This document shows, piece by piece, positions 35,091 through 43,527 of a stretch of DNA of 64,000 nt. The stretch comes from an uncultured Treponema sp. (GTDB taxonomy: Bacteria > Spirochaetota > Spirochaetia > Treponematales > Treponemataceae), in assembly GCA_946411505.1 (NCBI GenBank), contig CAMKEG010000001.1, positions 124,001 through 188,000 of the forward strand, in the 5' to 3' direction. Both the position numbers and the translations under genes were made by a program. The notes below the pieces were generated by a model. It saw nothing but the letters and a program-made list of their open reading frames with translations, had not been told where the DNA came from and did no database searches. How positions within the stretch are numbered: position 1 is the first letter of the stretch; every line of letters starts with the position of its first letter.

Positions 35091-35894
35091 CTACCTTAAC
35101 GCCGCGCCTGGGATAAAAGAGCGCGCCAATTCAACAAGCGCCGCCTCTTTTTCTTCCGTGTAGGGCTGGACTTTCTCGGCGGCGGCGCATAGGCAGCGTC
35201 CGTTAAGAAAATGTGCGAAAAACCAGCGCGCGTCTTTTGGCAAAAGGCTTGCGATTTCTTTTATCTCCGCTTGGCCGACCAAAGGCGGGTAAAGGACCGT
35301 CCTAAACTCGCGCGCGGAGGAAGGCATGGCCGAAACGATTTTTATTGACTCGATTATTTTTTGCGCCGCCAGATTTTGGCCGCCGGCGTTAAGGTCTTGC
35401 AAAGCCTTAATTGTGGCCGCGTCTTGGGCTTGCAACTCCTTGTAGCGCGTAGGAGCCGTCTTTACGTCAAGCGCCACATAGTCGGGCGCGCAGGCGGGGT
35501 CTGACAAGAGCTCTTGCAGGCGGCCGGGAAAAGCGCCGTTTGTGTCTAGCTTTATTTTGTAGCCCAAGGAGCGCGCCTTTAAAATCAAGCCGCGGACTAT
35601 ATCAGGCTGGCATAACGGCTCTCCGCCGGAAATCACAAAGCCCGACAAGACGTTGGCGCGCTTTTTTAGGTGGGCGATTATGTCCTGGATTGAAACAAAC
35701 TGGGGGGTGTCGCGCTTTGCCTGCGCGCCCGATTTTTGGGCTTGCGATTGGTTGCCGCCGCTTGGCTCCACCAGCTCAGTGTTGTAGCAGTAGGGGCAAC
35801 GAAAATTGCAGCCGCGCAAAAAACACGCGGCCGCGACTCTCTCGGGATAGTCTACTAACGATGTCTTTATTAGAACGGCGTCAAGCGGTTTCAA
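35091..35894 (-). CDS. nrdG: class III ribonucleotide reductase activating protein (radical SAM)
   Basis: A 267-residue radical SAM enzyme that should install the glycyl radical on the class III reductase. CNFRCPYC is the CxxxCxxC iron-sulfur motif; GFVISGGEPLCQPDI is the SAM-binding GGE motif. It is longer than classical NrdG and resembles the pyruvate-formate-lyase-activase-like activators. The TTG at 35894 is chosen since it fits the family start (LIKTSLVDYPERVAA); an open frame to 36029 overlaps the upstream gene. It overlaps that gene by 14 bases. Confidence 0.85.
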   Translation of the reverse strand: MKPLDAVLIKTSLVDYPERVAAACFLRGCNFRCPYCYNTELVEPSGGNQSQAQKSGAQAKRDTPQFVSIQDIIAHLKKRANVLSGFVISGGEPLCQPDIVRGLILKARSLGYKIKLDTNGAFPGRLQELLSDPACAPDYVALDVKTAPTRYKELQAQDAATIKALQDLNAGGQNLAAQKIIESIKIVSAMPSSAREFRTVLYPPLVGQAEIKEIASLLPKDARWFFAHFLNGRCLCAAAEKVQPYTEEKEAALVELARSFIPGAALR

Positions 35895-36480
35895 GATTAA
35901 AGATTTCTTCCAGCTCGGCCACGTTGTGCGCGCGCGCTTCTTCGCTACCGTCGGCCTTGTAGAAAATAACCGTGGGAGCGGCGAAAACGCCTTTTTGCGC
36001 GGCTTCGGCAAGGCCAGCCTCGCTGTCAACGTCGATTGAGCGGCCCGCTAAGCCGCTTTTTGCTATCCATTCCTTTACGGGCGGGCAGTTGGGGCAAGTG
36101 GCGCGGGCAAAAAGTTCGTATGTAAGGCCGCCGTTAGAGGCTGCCGAATCATGCGCGGTTGTGACAGGCGCGGCGGCGTTGTTTGCGGCCGCGTCGTCAT
36201 AGCGCTCGTCTTCCATAAGCATTTCGCTTTCCGGACTAAAGGTTGTCTGTCCGCTTTCGCCCGCGTCGGCGTATGAATGAATGTCGTATTCGGAGGAATC
36301 TTCAAGCTTGAAATTTTTTCTGCGCTTGTATTCTTCGGCCTTGCCCTTGTTCCAGTTTTTTATGGCGCGGTAGTAGCCTACGATGCGCGCGTAAACTTCC
36401 GTTTCCGTTCCGTGAACGTCGGAAAGCTCTTTTTGAACCTGCGCGATTTCTTTGTCAATTTCCTGCAACGTTTTTGCCAT
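35881..36480 (-). CDS. separate glycyl-radical domain fused to a CPNC redoxin domain
   Basis: A 199-residue protein. Residues 28-57 (EVYARIVGYYRAIKNWNKGK and EEYKRRKNF) match the C-terminal glycyl-radical segment of NrdD, where the radical Gly of RVxGY would be Gly35. Residues about 60-118 are an acidic, alanine-rich linker. Residues about 119-199 are a glutaredoxin/thioredoxin fold with CPNC at 129-132 and a cis-Pro-like APTVIF. It lies between nrdD and nrdG and has its own strong AGGGAGG site six bases before the ATG. The NrdD upstream lacks this segment, so the two probably assemble. An upstream ATG at 36510 is less likely. Confidence 0.8.
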   Translation of the reverse strand: MAKTLQEIDKEIAQVQKELSDVHGTETEVYARIVGYYRAIKNWNKGKAEEYKRRKNFKLEDSSEYDIHSYADAGESGQTTFSPESEMLMEDERYDDAAANNAAAPVTTAHDSAASNGGLTYELFARATCPNCPPVKEWIAKSGLAGRSIDVDSEAGLAEAAQKGVFAAPTVIFYKADGSEEARAHNVAELEEIFNLETA

Positions 36481-36556
36481 TTTTTTCCTCCCTATAATAA
36501 TTGCCGGCAAACAATCAAGGGCTTTTTTGCGCCTTTTATTGCCGCTATCTCCCTAT

Positions 36557-38665
36557 TTATTGCGCCGCGATGGCGGCCTGGCGTTCCATAAGCAAGCCGT
36601 CAAGCTTGGCTTGAAGCGCGCGCCTTTTTTCTTCCTTGCACTTGGGACATTCCGCGTGTTCCCCCGACAAATATCCGTGGACAGGACAAATCGAGTAAAC
36701 CGGCGAGATTGTCAAATACGGAATGCGGTAGTTGGCCATGATGGTCTTTACCAAGTCGCGGCAAGCCTTCCAGTCCTTGATTTGCTCGCCCATGTATGTG
36801 TGGAACACCGTTCCGCCCGTGTAGCGGGTTTGCAAGGATTCCTGCATGTCCAAGGCCTCAAAGATGTCGCTTGTAAAGTCAACCGGCAATTGGGTAGAGT
36901 TTGTGTAGTAGGGGTCGCTTGTTCCAGAGGCGATGATGTCGGGGTAGTTTTGCTTGTCGTGGCGCGCCAAGCGGTAGCTGGTGCTTTCCGCGGGAGTGGC
37001 CTCCAAGTTGAAAAGCTCGCCGGTCTCCTCTTGGTAGTCCTGCATTCTCTGTCGCATGTAGTCCAAGACTTTTTCGGCGAATTTTTTCCCTTCAGGGTGA
37101 ACGATGTTCACGCCCAAAAAGTTAAGGCAGCATTCGTTCATTCCGCAAAGGCCGATTGTGTTGAAGTGGTTGTTGAGCGTCTTAAGGTAGCGCTTTGTGT
37201 AGGGGAAAAGGCCTCCGTCGTAAAGCTTTTGGATGACCTTTCTCTTAATGCAAAGGCTCTGCTTGGCCAAGTCCATAAGGTAGTCCAAGCGCTTGAAGAA
37301 CTGCTCCTCGTTCTTTGCCAAGTATCCGATTTGCGGAAGGTTGATTGTGACCACTCCGATGCTTCCGGTGAACTCGTCGCTTCCAAAAAGGCCTCCGCCG
37401 CGCTTTCTAAGCTCGCGCTTGTCAAGGCGAAGGCGGCAGCACATTGAGCGCACGTCGCTTGGGTTGAGGTCTGAGTTGACGAAGTTTTGGAAGTAGGGCG
37501 TTCCGTACTGGCTTGTCATCTCGAACAAGAGCTTTGCGTTTTCGGAATCCCAGTCAAAGTCCTTTGTGATGTTGTATGTCGGAATCGGGTAGCCGAAGCC
37601 GCGGCCTTCCGCGTCGCCTTCAAGCATGATTTTTATGAACTGCTTGTTGATAAGGTCCATTTCCTTTTGGCAGTCGCCGTAGGTAAAGTCCTGCTCCTTT
37701 CCGCCGACGATGGCCTTTTTGTCGCGCAAGTCCGCGGGGCAAGTCCAGTCAAGCGTGATGTTGGTGAAGGGCGCCTGGCTTCCCCAGCGGCTGGGAGTGT
37801 TGACTCCGTAGACGTAGGACTGGATGCACTGGCGCACTTCCTTTTCGCTAAGGTTGTCGATTTTTACGAAGGGAGCCAAGTAGGTGTCGAATGAGCTGAA
37901 GGCCTGCGCGCCCGCCCATTCGTTTTGCATGATTCCCAAAAAGTTCACGATTTGGTTTACCAAGGTTGAAAGGTGCGTTGCCGGCTTTGAAGTGATTTTG
38001 TCCTTTACTCCGCCAAGGCCTTCGACGATGAGCTGGCGCAAGGACCAGCCGGCGCAGTAGCCTGAGAACATCGAAAGGTCGTGGATGTGGAAGGCGGCAG
38101 TCTTGTGGGCGTCCGCGATTTCCTTGGAGTAAATGTTGTTAAGCCAGTAGTTGGCTGTAATCGTTCCTGAGTTGTGCAGGATCAGGCCGCCGAGAGAGAA
38201 GTTTACGTTGGCGTTTTCGTTCACCCGCCAGTCGCTCTGGGCAAGGTAGCCGTCCATGGTCTTGTTGATGTCAAGCATAAGGCTCTTGGCGTCGCGGACG
38301 GCCTCGTGGCGGGCGCGGTAAAGGATGTAGGCCTTGGCCACCTCGACTTCCTTGGCCTCGATAAGAGCGGACTCAACCACGTCCTGAATTTCTTCTATCG
38401 CGGGAATCGAATGGGCGCGCCTTCCCGCCATCAAAAGGCGGAGCTTTTCTTCCACGCTGTCGGTAAGCGCGGCGGCCTTGTCCGGGTTGGCGAATTTTTC
38501 AACCGCCTGGATGGCCTTGCCTATGGCTTTTTCGATTTTCTTTCGGTCGTAGGAAACGATGTCTCCCGATCTTTTAACGACGTTTTTGATGAACGACTTG
38601 GTTTCCTCGTCGCCGCTCTTTCCCAAAAAACTTTTCCATTGCGGAAAAACCGACTGCTCGCTCAC
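36557..38665 (-). CDS. nrdD: anaerobic ribonucleoside-triphosphate reductase, radical loop absent
   Basis: A 702-residue class III catalytic chain that makes deoxynucleotides without oxygen. An ATP-cone opens the protein (IVSYDRKKIEKAIGKAI), the ten-stranded barrel includes HIHDLSMFSGYCAGWSL and the finger region GLCGMNECC, and the C-terminal zinc site is CPVHGYLSGEHAECPKC. The chain then ends in a short coiled helix rather than the RVxGY glycyl-radical loop. That loop is encoded by the next gene. GTG at 38665 overlaps the nrdR stop. Confidence 0.9.
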   Translation of the reverse strand: MSEQSVFPQWKSFLGKSGDEETKSFIKNVVKRSGDIVSYDRKKIEKAIGKAIQAVEKFANPDKAAALTDSVEEKLRLLMAGRRAHSIPAIEEIQDVVESALIEAKEVEVAKAYILYRARHEAVRDAKSLMLDINKTMDGYLAQSDWRVNENANVNFSLGGLILHNSGTITANYWLNNIYSKEIADAHKTAAFHIHDLSMFSGYCAGWSLRQLIVEGLGGVKDKITSKPATHLSTLVNQIVNFLGIMQNEWAGAQAFSSFDTYLAPFVKIDNLSEKEVRQCIQSYVYGVNTPSRWGSQAPFTNITLDWTCPADLRDKKAIVGGKEQDFTYGDCQKEMDLINKQFIKIMLEGDAEGRGFGYPIPTYNITKDFDWDSENAKLLFEMTSQYGTPYFQNFVNSDLNPSDVRSMCCRLRLDKRELRKRGGGLFGSDEFTGSIGVVTINLPQIGYLAKNEEQFFKRLDYLMDLAKQSLCIKRKVIQKLYDGGLFPYTKRYLKTLNNHFNTIGLCGMNECCLNFLGVNIVHPEGKKFAEKVLDYMRQRMQDYQEETGELFNLEATPAESTSYRLARHDKQNYPDIIASGTSDPYYTNSTQLPVDFTSDIFEALDMQESLQTRYTGGTVFHTYMGEQIKDWKACRDLVKTIMANYRIPYLTISPVYSICPVHGYLSGEHAECPKCKEEKRRALQAKLDGLLMERQAAIAAQ

Positions 38666-39126
38666 TTTTTGATTCCCCCAACCTTATTTACTTCGTTTAT
38701 AAATTCTTCCAAATTTTCAAAATGCTTGTAGACAGAGGCAAAGCGGATGTAGGCCACTTTGTCGATGTCGTTTAGGCGCTGCAAGACCAACTCGCCCAAG
38801 TCGCTGGTCGAAATCTCGCGGCTGGACTTGGCCTGCATGACGGCCTGGTCCTCGATTTCGGCGGCCAAGTTTTCCACCGTCGTCGTCGAAACGGGGCGTT
38901 TTTCAAGCGCCCGCTCGATGCCTTTTTCCAGTTTTTTGGAGTCAAAGGGCTGCCTGCGGCCGTCTCGCTTGATGACCATCAGGGGCTTTTCTTCTATGCG
39001 TTCGTAGCTGGTAAAGCGGTAGCCGCAGCTTAGGCATTCGCGTCGCCTGCGAATGTTTTCGCCGTTGGCCATTGCGCGGCTTTCTATGACCCTGTCGTCC
39101 AAGGAGCCGCAGTAAGGACAGCGCAT
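38662..39126 (-). CDS. nrdR: transcriptional repressor NrdR
   Basis: A 154-residue repressor of ribonucleotide reductase genes. The N-terminal zinc ribbon is CPYC..CLSC, and an ATP-cone (MVIKRDGRRQPFDSKKLEKGIERAL) senses ATP or dATP. It heads an operon with nrdD, the radical/redoxin gene and nrdG, so it probably controls them and itself. AGGGG precedes the ATG. Confidence 0.95.
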   Translation of the reverse strand: MRCPYCGSLDDRVIESRAMANGENIRRRRECLSCGYRFTSYERIEEKPLMVIKRDGRRQPFDSKKLEKGIERALEKRPVSTTTVENLAAEIEDQAVMQAKSSREISTSDLGELVLQRLNDIDKVAYIRFASVYKHFENLEEFINEVNKVGGIKK

Positions 39127-39153
39127 TCTTTTCCCCTAAAACCCCAAAAATAG

Positions 39154-39208
39154 CGCTAAATATAGCGTTTTTATGTAATAAATCTATTCTAACACGCTAT
39201 TTTATAAA
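39154..39208 (-). promoter_or_regulatory. candidate NrdR boxes
   Basis: A near-perfect palindrome CGCTAAATATAGCG (39154-39167) resembles the NrdR box core CACTATATATAGTG with a matched change in both arms. A second, weaker site CGCTATTTTATAAA lies at 39195-39208. Centres are about 41 bases apart, close to four helical turns, where two-box spacing of about three turns is more usual. Both sit upstream of nrdR. Confidence 0.5.
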
Positions 39209-39282
39209 AAGCAAGCAAAATTTTCATAAATTTACAAAAATATTTTGCCCTCTTTTTTGGGGGAACGGTTGTCCTGCGCGCG

Positions 39283-40461
39283 TCATTGTTTTACAACGAC
39301 CGTCCAGCCGCTAGGAATGCCGTTTATGCCTTCTGGCCAGGTTGCGCCCGCCGCCTTGGTAAACGTGCCGCTGGCGGCAACATTCTCAAGCCAGTTTTTT
39401 GTGCAACCTTCTGCTGAAATATTCGTCGCAAGGCAAGTTACGCTTGCAAGGCTTGCACAGTTGAAGAACATGTAGTAGTAGCAGTAGTCCTTCAAAGTGG
39501 CGGCGGGAAGGCTTGGCGCGGTTGTAAGGCTTGCGCAGCCGAAGAACATGTAGAAGTAGCAGTGTTTCGCCAGCGTGGTGGCTGGAAGGCTTGGCGCGGC
39601 TTTCAGGCTCGCGCAGTCCAAGAACATGTTGGCGTAGCAGCCATCCGCCAGCGTGGTGGCGGGAAGGCTTGGCGCGGCTGTAAGGCTTGCGCAGCCGCTG
39701 AACATGAAGCAGTAGCAGTAGTTCGCCAGCGTGGTCGCGGGCAGCTCAGGCGCGCTTGTCAGCCCCGCGCAGCCTTCGAACATGTAGCGGTAGCATTCGT
39801 ACGCCAGCGTGGCGGCGGGAAGGCTTGGCGCGGTGGTCAGGCTTGCGCAGCCGGAGAACATGTAGCTGTAGCAGCGTTCCGCCAGCGTGGTTGCGGGTAA
39901 AAGCAAGCGCGCGCCGTCTTTGTTTTTTATATGCGCGTTGCTTTTGAAGAGATAGGCAAACGTATAAGCATTTTCTAGCGCGGTCGCATTTTCAAAGCCC
40001 TCGCTCTTTATAAGGCTCATGATGTTGCCGTAAACATAGCAGTCTTTGTCGCAAGCGATGTGGCTGTAATTGCTATAGTTGTATGTCGCATAAGCCTTGT
40101 TGTCGCCAAAGAATTCAACCTTGTCGCCGACTGCGGCCAGCGTTATGGTTCCTGTCGAGTTTTTTGCGATTGTTTGCGCCTCTCCATCGTTGACTTTGTA
40201 GGTGACGGGGCCGGATGCCTTGTTGTCAAAGGTTACGACCGTGCCGGCGACGCAAGCTTCCAACGTAAGGGGCGTTTCAAGTGTCACTTGGGGGGATTGC
40301 GCGTTGTTTTGAGTTTGCGTTTGCTCTGGCGTTGTTGGTGTTGTAGTTTGCGTTTGCTGGGGCGCGGAATTTGAGCCGCCAGAGGCGTTTGAACAAGCGG
40401 CAAGGAAAAGCATGACAGCGACCGCGGCCGCCGTTCCAACAAGGCGGTTGAACTCTTTCAT
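39283..40461 (-). CDS. BspA-like leucine-rich-repeat lipoprotein
   Basis: A 392-residue lipoprotein. The signal peptide ends in a lipobox (VAVMLFLAACSNASGG; acylated Cys). A Q/T/P-rich linker (about 30-60) leads to a small beta domain and then six tandem 26-residue repeats of the form LPATTLAxxCYxxMFxGCASLTxAPS. Such repeats belong to the BspA/LRR_5 group, found on treponeme surfaces and linked to adhesion. The ATG at 40461 follows GGAGGAATAT; a start four codons upstream is less likely. Confidence 0.88.
   Translation of the reverse strand: MKEFNRLVGTAAAVAVMLFLAACSNASGGSNSAPQQTQTTTPTTPEQTQTQNNAQSPQVTLETPLTLEACVAGTVVTFDNKASGPVTYKVNDGEAQTIAKNSTGTITLAAVGDKVEFFGDNKAYATYNYSNYSHIACDKDCYVYGNIMSLIKSEGFENATALENAYTFAYLFKSNAHIKNKDGARLLLPATTLAERCYSYMFSGCASLTTAPSLPAATLAYECYRYMFEGCAGLTSAPELPATTLANYCYCFMFSGCASLTAAPSLPATTLADGCYANMFLDCASLKAAPSLPATTLAKHCYFYMFFGCASLTTAPSLPAATLKDYCYYYMFFNCASLASVTCLATNISAEGCTKNWLENVAASGTFTKAAGATWPEGINGIPSGWTVVVKQ
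39440..39905 (-). repeat. 78-bp tandem repeats within the BspA-like gene
   Basis: Six units of 78 bases, each coding 26 residues. The segment around AACATGTAG on the plus strand recurs at about 78-base intervals. Units are similar but not identical, so copy number could change by recombination or slippage. Confidence 0.85.
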
Positions 40462-40491
40462 ATATTCCTCCAAAGACTTTTATAACATAAA

Positions 40492-40520
40492 ATTATAGCG
40501 CCGCTTTTAAAAAAACGCAA
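40492..40520 (-). promoter_or_regulatory. promoter of the BspA-like gene
   Basis: Minus strand TTGCGT (40520-40515), 17 bases, TATAAT (40497-40492). It lies directly behind the lnt stop, so the lipoprotein is transcribed on its own. Confidence 0.65.
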
Positions 40521-40521
40521 A

Positions 40522-42258
40522 CTAAAATTCAATCCTTTCCAATTCCGCCATGACGCATTCGCGCAAGGGCGGACGGCGGAACTCGCGGGCCTTTAGAAGC
40601 GCCAAAAGCGCGGCAAGAATTAGGAGCGAATGGACAAACCAGTTTCCGTATTCTGAATAGACTGTTTCCTGCCGCTCGTAGATGGGAATTTTTGCGTTAA
40701 GGTAGCCGCTTTTAAAAAGCGGAAGGCTTTGCAAGACCCGGCCCTTGTTGTCGACGACGGCGGTAAGGCCCGCGTTTGTGGCGCGGACAAGGGTGGTCCT
40801 GTATTCTATGGCCCTGAATGAGGCCACCGCGAAGTGCTGCCATTCGGCGGAATCTGTCTTTGACCATGAGTCGTCGGTTATGTTCATGAAAACTTCCGCG
40901 CCGGCTTTATGGAAGGGGCCGCAAACGTCGGGAAAGGCGTCCTCAAAGCAAATCGGGCTTGCGATTCTTACGGTGGCGTTGGGCTTTTCCGCTTGGTCCA
41001 CCAGGGAAACGATTTTTACGGCCGGAGTCTCCACGCATTTTTTTCCTTGAATTTCAAAGAGCCTGTATTGGCCGCCGGCCGTCCAGCCGTTTGAAAAGCC
41101 GACCATCCTGTCCATGCAGTTCCTTACCCAAGGATATTCGACTCCCGGAATCACTTCCGCAAAGGGGACCAAGTGGCTCTTTCCGTAATAGCCCTTGAAG
41201 GAGCTTGTCCTGTCAAAGACCAGGGCGGCGTTGGCGTACTTGTTTTTTGTCGCGTCGATTATGTAAGGGCCGCCGATTATGAAGGGCGTGTCCATCCTTT
41301 GTATGAACGAGAAAAGGGACTCTTCCTGAGGGTAGAAGGTGTAGCGCTTTAAGGAATGCGGCAGCCCGTAGCGAAGGACCGCCTCGCTCCAGACGACCAA
41401 ATCCGCCCTTTCCCCGTTTTTTAAGAACTCGTTAATTCCTTCCTCCGAAAGCTTCATTGAAATAAGGAGGCTGTCGGTGTCGTCGGAAGACGCCCAGGGG
41501 TCCTTGTTTTGCTGGACAAGGACGGCGTTCAAGGTCTTTTGCTCCGGAGTGAAGCGGCCCAGCTTGTAAGTTCCGTAGCAAGCGGCGAGCGAAAGCATGG
41601 CAAGAAGGCATTTTGCGTTGCGGCGAAGGGCGCCTTTGCGGCTTTGGGCAAAAAAATCCTTCTCAAAGGGCGTTTTAATCGTCATAAGCGCGAATTCCGC
41701 CAAAGTTCCGGCTCCAAAGGCCATCATAAAGGTCAGACCGTAGACGCCAAAAATGTCCGCGCTTTGCGCCAAAACCTTGTTGTCAAAGGCAGCCATCGGA
41801 AGGACGCCCCAAGGATAGGCCAAAAAGCCGGTAGATTTCGCCCATTCGTAAATGACGCGGACAAGAGCGAAGTGAAAGACTCTGTAAGGTTCGTAATTGA
41901 AGGGCTTTTTTTCTATATAAAATGTCGAATTCTTGTAAACGAAGGGAAAAACGAAGAGGCAGCCGGCCATCGCCTCTATGCAGGCGGTGCCGAAAGCGGA
42001 GGCTCCCAGGGTGAAGACCGCGAAATCCTTGAAATTCGCCAGCCAATAGCTTGAAAGCAGGTGGCAGGAGAGCGCGTCCAAGGCGAAGACGAGCGCGGCC
42101 CTTTTATATGTGAAGGCGCCTTTTGCGGCTATGTAAAGGGGAACTAGGGCCGCGAAAGCCAGACATGTGGATCCCAAATGATACAACTCGTTTGGAATCG
42201 CAAGCGCGGTCAATATTCCCGAAAAAAGAGCGCAAAAAACTTGAAAAATAATCGTCAT
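40522..42258 (-). CDS. lnt: apolipoprotein N-acyltransferase
   Basis: A 578-residue inner-membrane enzyme that adds the third acyl chain to lipoproteins. Several N-terminal membrane helices (about residues 1-190) precede a nitrilase domain: WSEAVLRYG (Glu), the Lys in GKSHLVPFAEVIPG, and the nucleophile Cys in ASPICFEDAFPDV. A last helix (WFVHSLLILAALLALL) follows. The position next to a lipoprotein gene and the Lol genes earlier in the window is consistent with active lipoprotein processing. Confidence 0.93.
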   Translation of the reverse strand: MTIIFQVFCALFSGILTALAIPNELYHLGSTCLAFAALVPLYIAAKGAFTYKRAALVFALDALSCHLLSSYWLANFKDFAVFTLGASAFGTACIEAMAGCLFVFPFVYKNSTFYIEKKPFNYEPYRVFHFALVRVIYEWAKSTGFLAYPWGVLPMAAFDNKVLAQSADIFGVYGLTFMMAFGAGTLAEFALMTIKTPFEKDFFAQSRKGALRRNAKCLLAMLSLAACYGTYKLGRFTPEQKTLNAVLVQQNKDPWASSDDTDSLLISMKLSEEGINEFLKNGERADLVVWSEAVLRYGLPHSLKRYTFYPQEESLFSFIQRMDTPFIIGGPYIIDATKNKYANAALVFDRTSSFKGYYGKSHLVPFAEVIPGVEYPWVRNCMDRMVGFSNGWTAGGQYRLFEIQGKKCVETPAVKIVSLVDQAEKPNATVRIASPICFEDAFPDVCGPFHKAGAEVFMNITDDSWSKTDSAEWQHFAVASFRAIEYRTTLVRATNAGLTAVVDNKGRVLQSLPLFKSGYLNAKIPIYERQETVYSEYGNWFVHSLLILAALLALLKAREFRRPPLRECVMAELERIEF

Positions 42259-42333
42259 TGTGATAAAATATATTATTGCATTTTTATTATTTGTTCAAGA
42301 TAAAAAACATATTTAACAGTTGGTGGGAATTTT

Positions 42334-43527
42334 ATGGCAACAACAAAGGACGTTTACGAAGCTCATAAAAAAGAATACGGGGAAAATCCAAAGGTGGTCA
42401 TCGCCACTCCGGGCCGCTTTCATTTGATGGGGGAGCACTCTTGCTGGTTTTTCAAGGACAAGACGCTTTCGATGGCGGTGAACATTCCCGTATACGTGGC
42501 GGTCTCGCTTAGGGACGACACGACGCTTAAATTTCATTTTGTCCAGCTCAAGGAAAGGAAAAAGTCGGACCTTGCCAACCTAAAGGCAAAAAAAGAGGAC
42601 CGCTGGGCCAACATTGTAAAGGCCGTGGCCTACGGCTTCATCGCGGGCGGCTTTAGCTTGAAGGGAATGGACATCACGGTTTATTCGGAAATTCTTCCTT
42701 CCGCCGGCTTCGGAATCACTTCCGCGATCAAGGCTGGAACCGCCGTCGCCATCAAAAAGGCGCAAAAGCTGGATTGCGAGGACTCCCAGCTTTTGCAAGT
42801 CCTGGAGCGGGGAAACCGCATTTTCCTAAAGACCCGCAACTTGATAGCGGACAACTTCGCGGCCCTTTATTCTGAGCCTGGCTCGATGATTTTGACCGAT
42901 TACGGCAAGCAGACCTACGAAAACATTCCCTTTGACTTTGCCGACCATAAAATACTTTTGACCGACGGCAAGGTTCCCCGCGTTTCAATTTGGAACGAGG
43001 ACGAAATCCGCGAGCCGGAGCACGCGCTTTTGCTTGGCGACCTTAAGGAACGCAAGAAGGGGGTTCCGGGCGGCTGGGTTTACGACACCAACCCCACGAT
43101 TGTCAACGAGACCCTTTCGGTCGTGTCCGAGGACATGAGGCAAAAGCTGCTTTACATCATTTACGAGCACGGCTTGATTTTGGACGCTTTGGACGGAATC
43201 AAAAAAGGCAAATTCTCAAAATTCGCGCGCGCGGTGGACACAAGCCACAAGCTTTTGCAGGAAAACTACAAGCTTTCATGCCCTGAAATCGACTGGATTA
43301 TCAAGCGCGTCGGCGAGCTTGAGCCGAACTTGGTTGACATACGCGAGCCGGTCACTTGCGGCCGCATAACCGGAAAGGGCTTCGGCCGCTGCCTTTACGC
43401 CATCATCAGAAACAGCGACGAGGAAGTTTACCGAAAAAAGCTGGACGAGTATTCGCGCATTTTTGGCTTTGAGGCGGAAACCTTTGAAGTCAAGCCCGCG
43501 AAGGGCGCCCATCAGGTGCGGCTCTAG
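42334..43527 (+). CDS. galactokinase-like GHMP kinase, altered signature
   Basis: A 397-residue GHMP kinase. Motif 1 is GRFHLMGEHSCWF where galactokinase has GRxNLIGEHTDY; motif 2 is LPSAGFGITSAIKAG; motif 3 is GKGFGRCLYAI. The catalytic aspartate region seems to be LIADNFAALY in place of the usual IMDQ. The sugar-binding aspartate of the TDY motif is lost, so galactose is not a safe substrate. The start follows GGTGGG. It is divergent from lnt and overlaps surE by one base. Confidence 0.75.
   Translation: MATTKDVYEAHKKEYGENPKVVIATPGRFHLMGEHSCWFFKDKTLSMAVNIPVYVAVSLRDDTTLKFHFVQLKERKKSDLANLKAKKEDRWANIVKAVAYGFIAGGFSLKGMDITVYSEILPSAGFGITSAIKAGTAVAIKKAQKLDCEDSQLLQVLERGNRIFLKTRNLIADNFAALYSEPGSMILTDYGKQTYENIPFDFADHKILLTDGKVPRVSIWNEDEIREPEHALLLGDLKERKKGVPGGWVYDTNPTIVNETLSVVSEDMRQKLLYIIYEHGLILDALDGIKKGKFSKFARAVDTSHKLLQENYKLSCPEIDWIIKRVGELEPNLVDIREPVTCGRITGKGFGRCLYAIIRNSDEEVYRKKLDEYSRIFGFEAETFEVKPAKGAHQVRL

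Noticed and set aside
35881..36557. The nrdD split as a single sequencing frameshift
   Set aside because: The two frames are separated by 76 bases with stops and a strong AGGGAGG site, and the second protein begins with its own helix, so one base change would not restore a continuous NrdD.
36452..37447. A 331-codon plus-strand frame across the nrdD end and the small radical gene
   Set aside because: It reads through two strongly supported minus-strand genes in the wrong frame and carries no recognisable domain.
39440..39905. Regular repeats as a CRISPR array
   Set aside because: The 78-base units are coding, diverged and lack constant repeats with unique spacers; they match protein LRR units.
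42259..42293. lnt as another leaderless gene
   Set aside because: TATTTT lies six bases before the ATG, but no acceptable -35 box at 16-18 bases could be found, so the evidence is weaker than for the listed cases.
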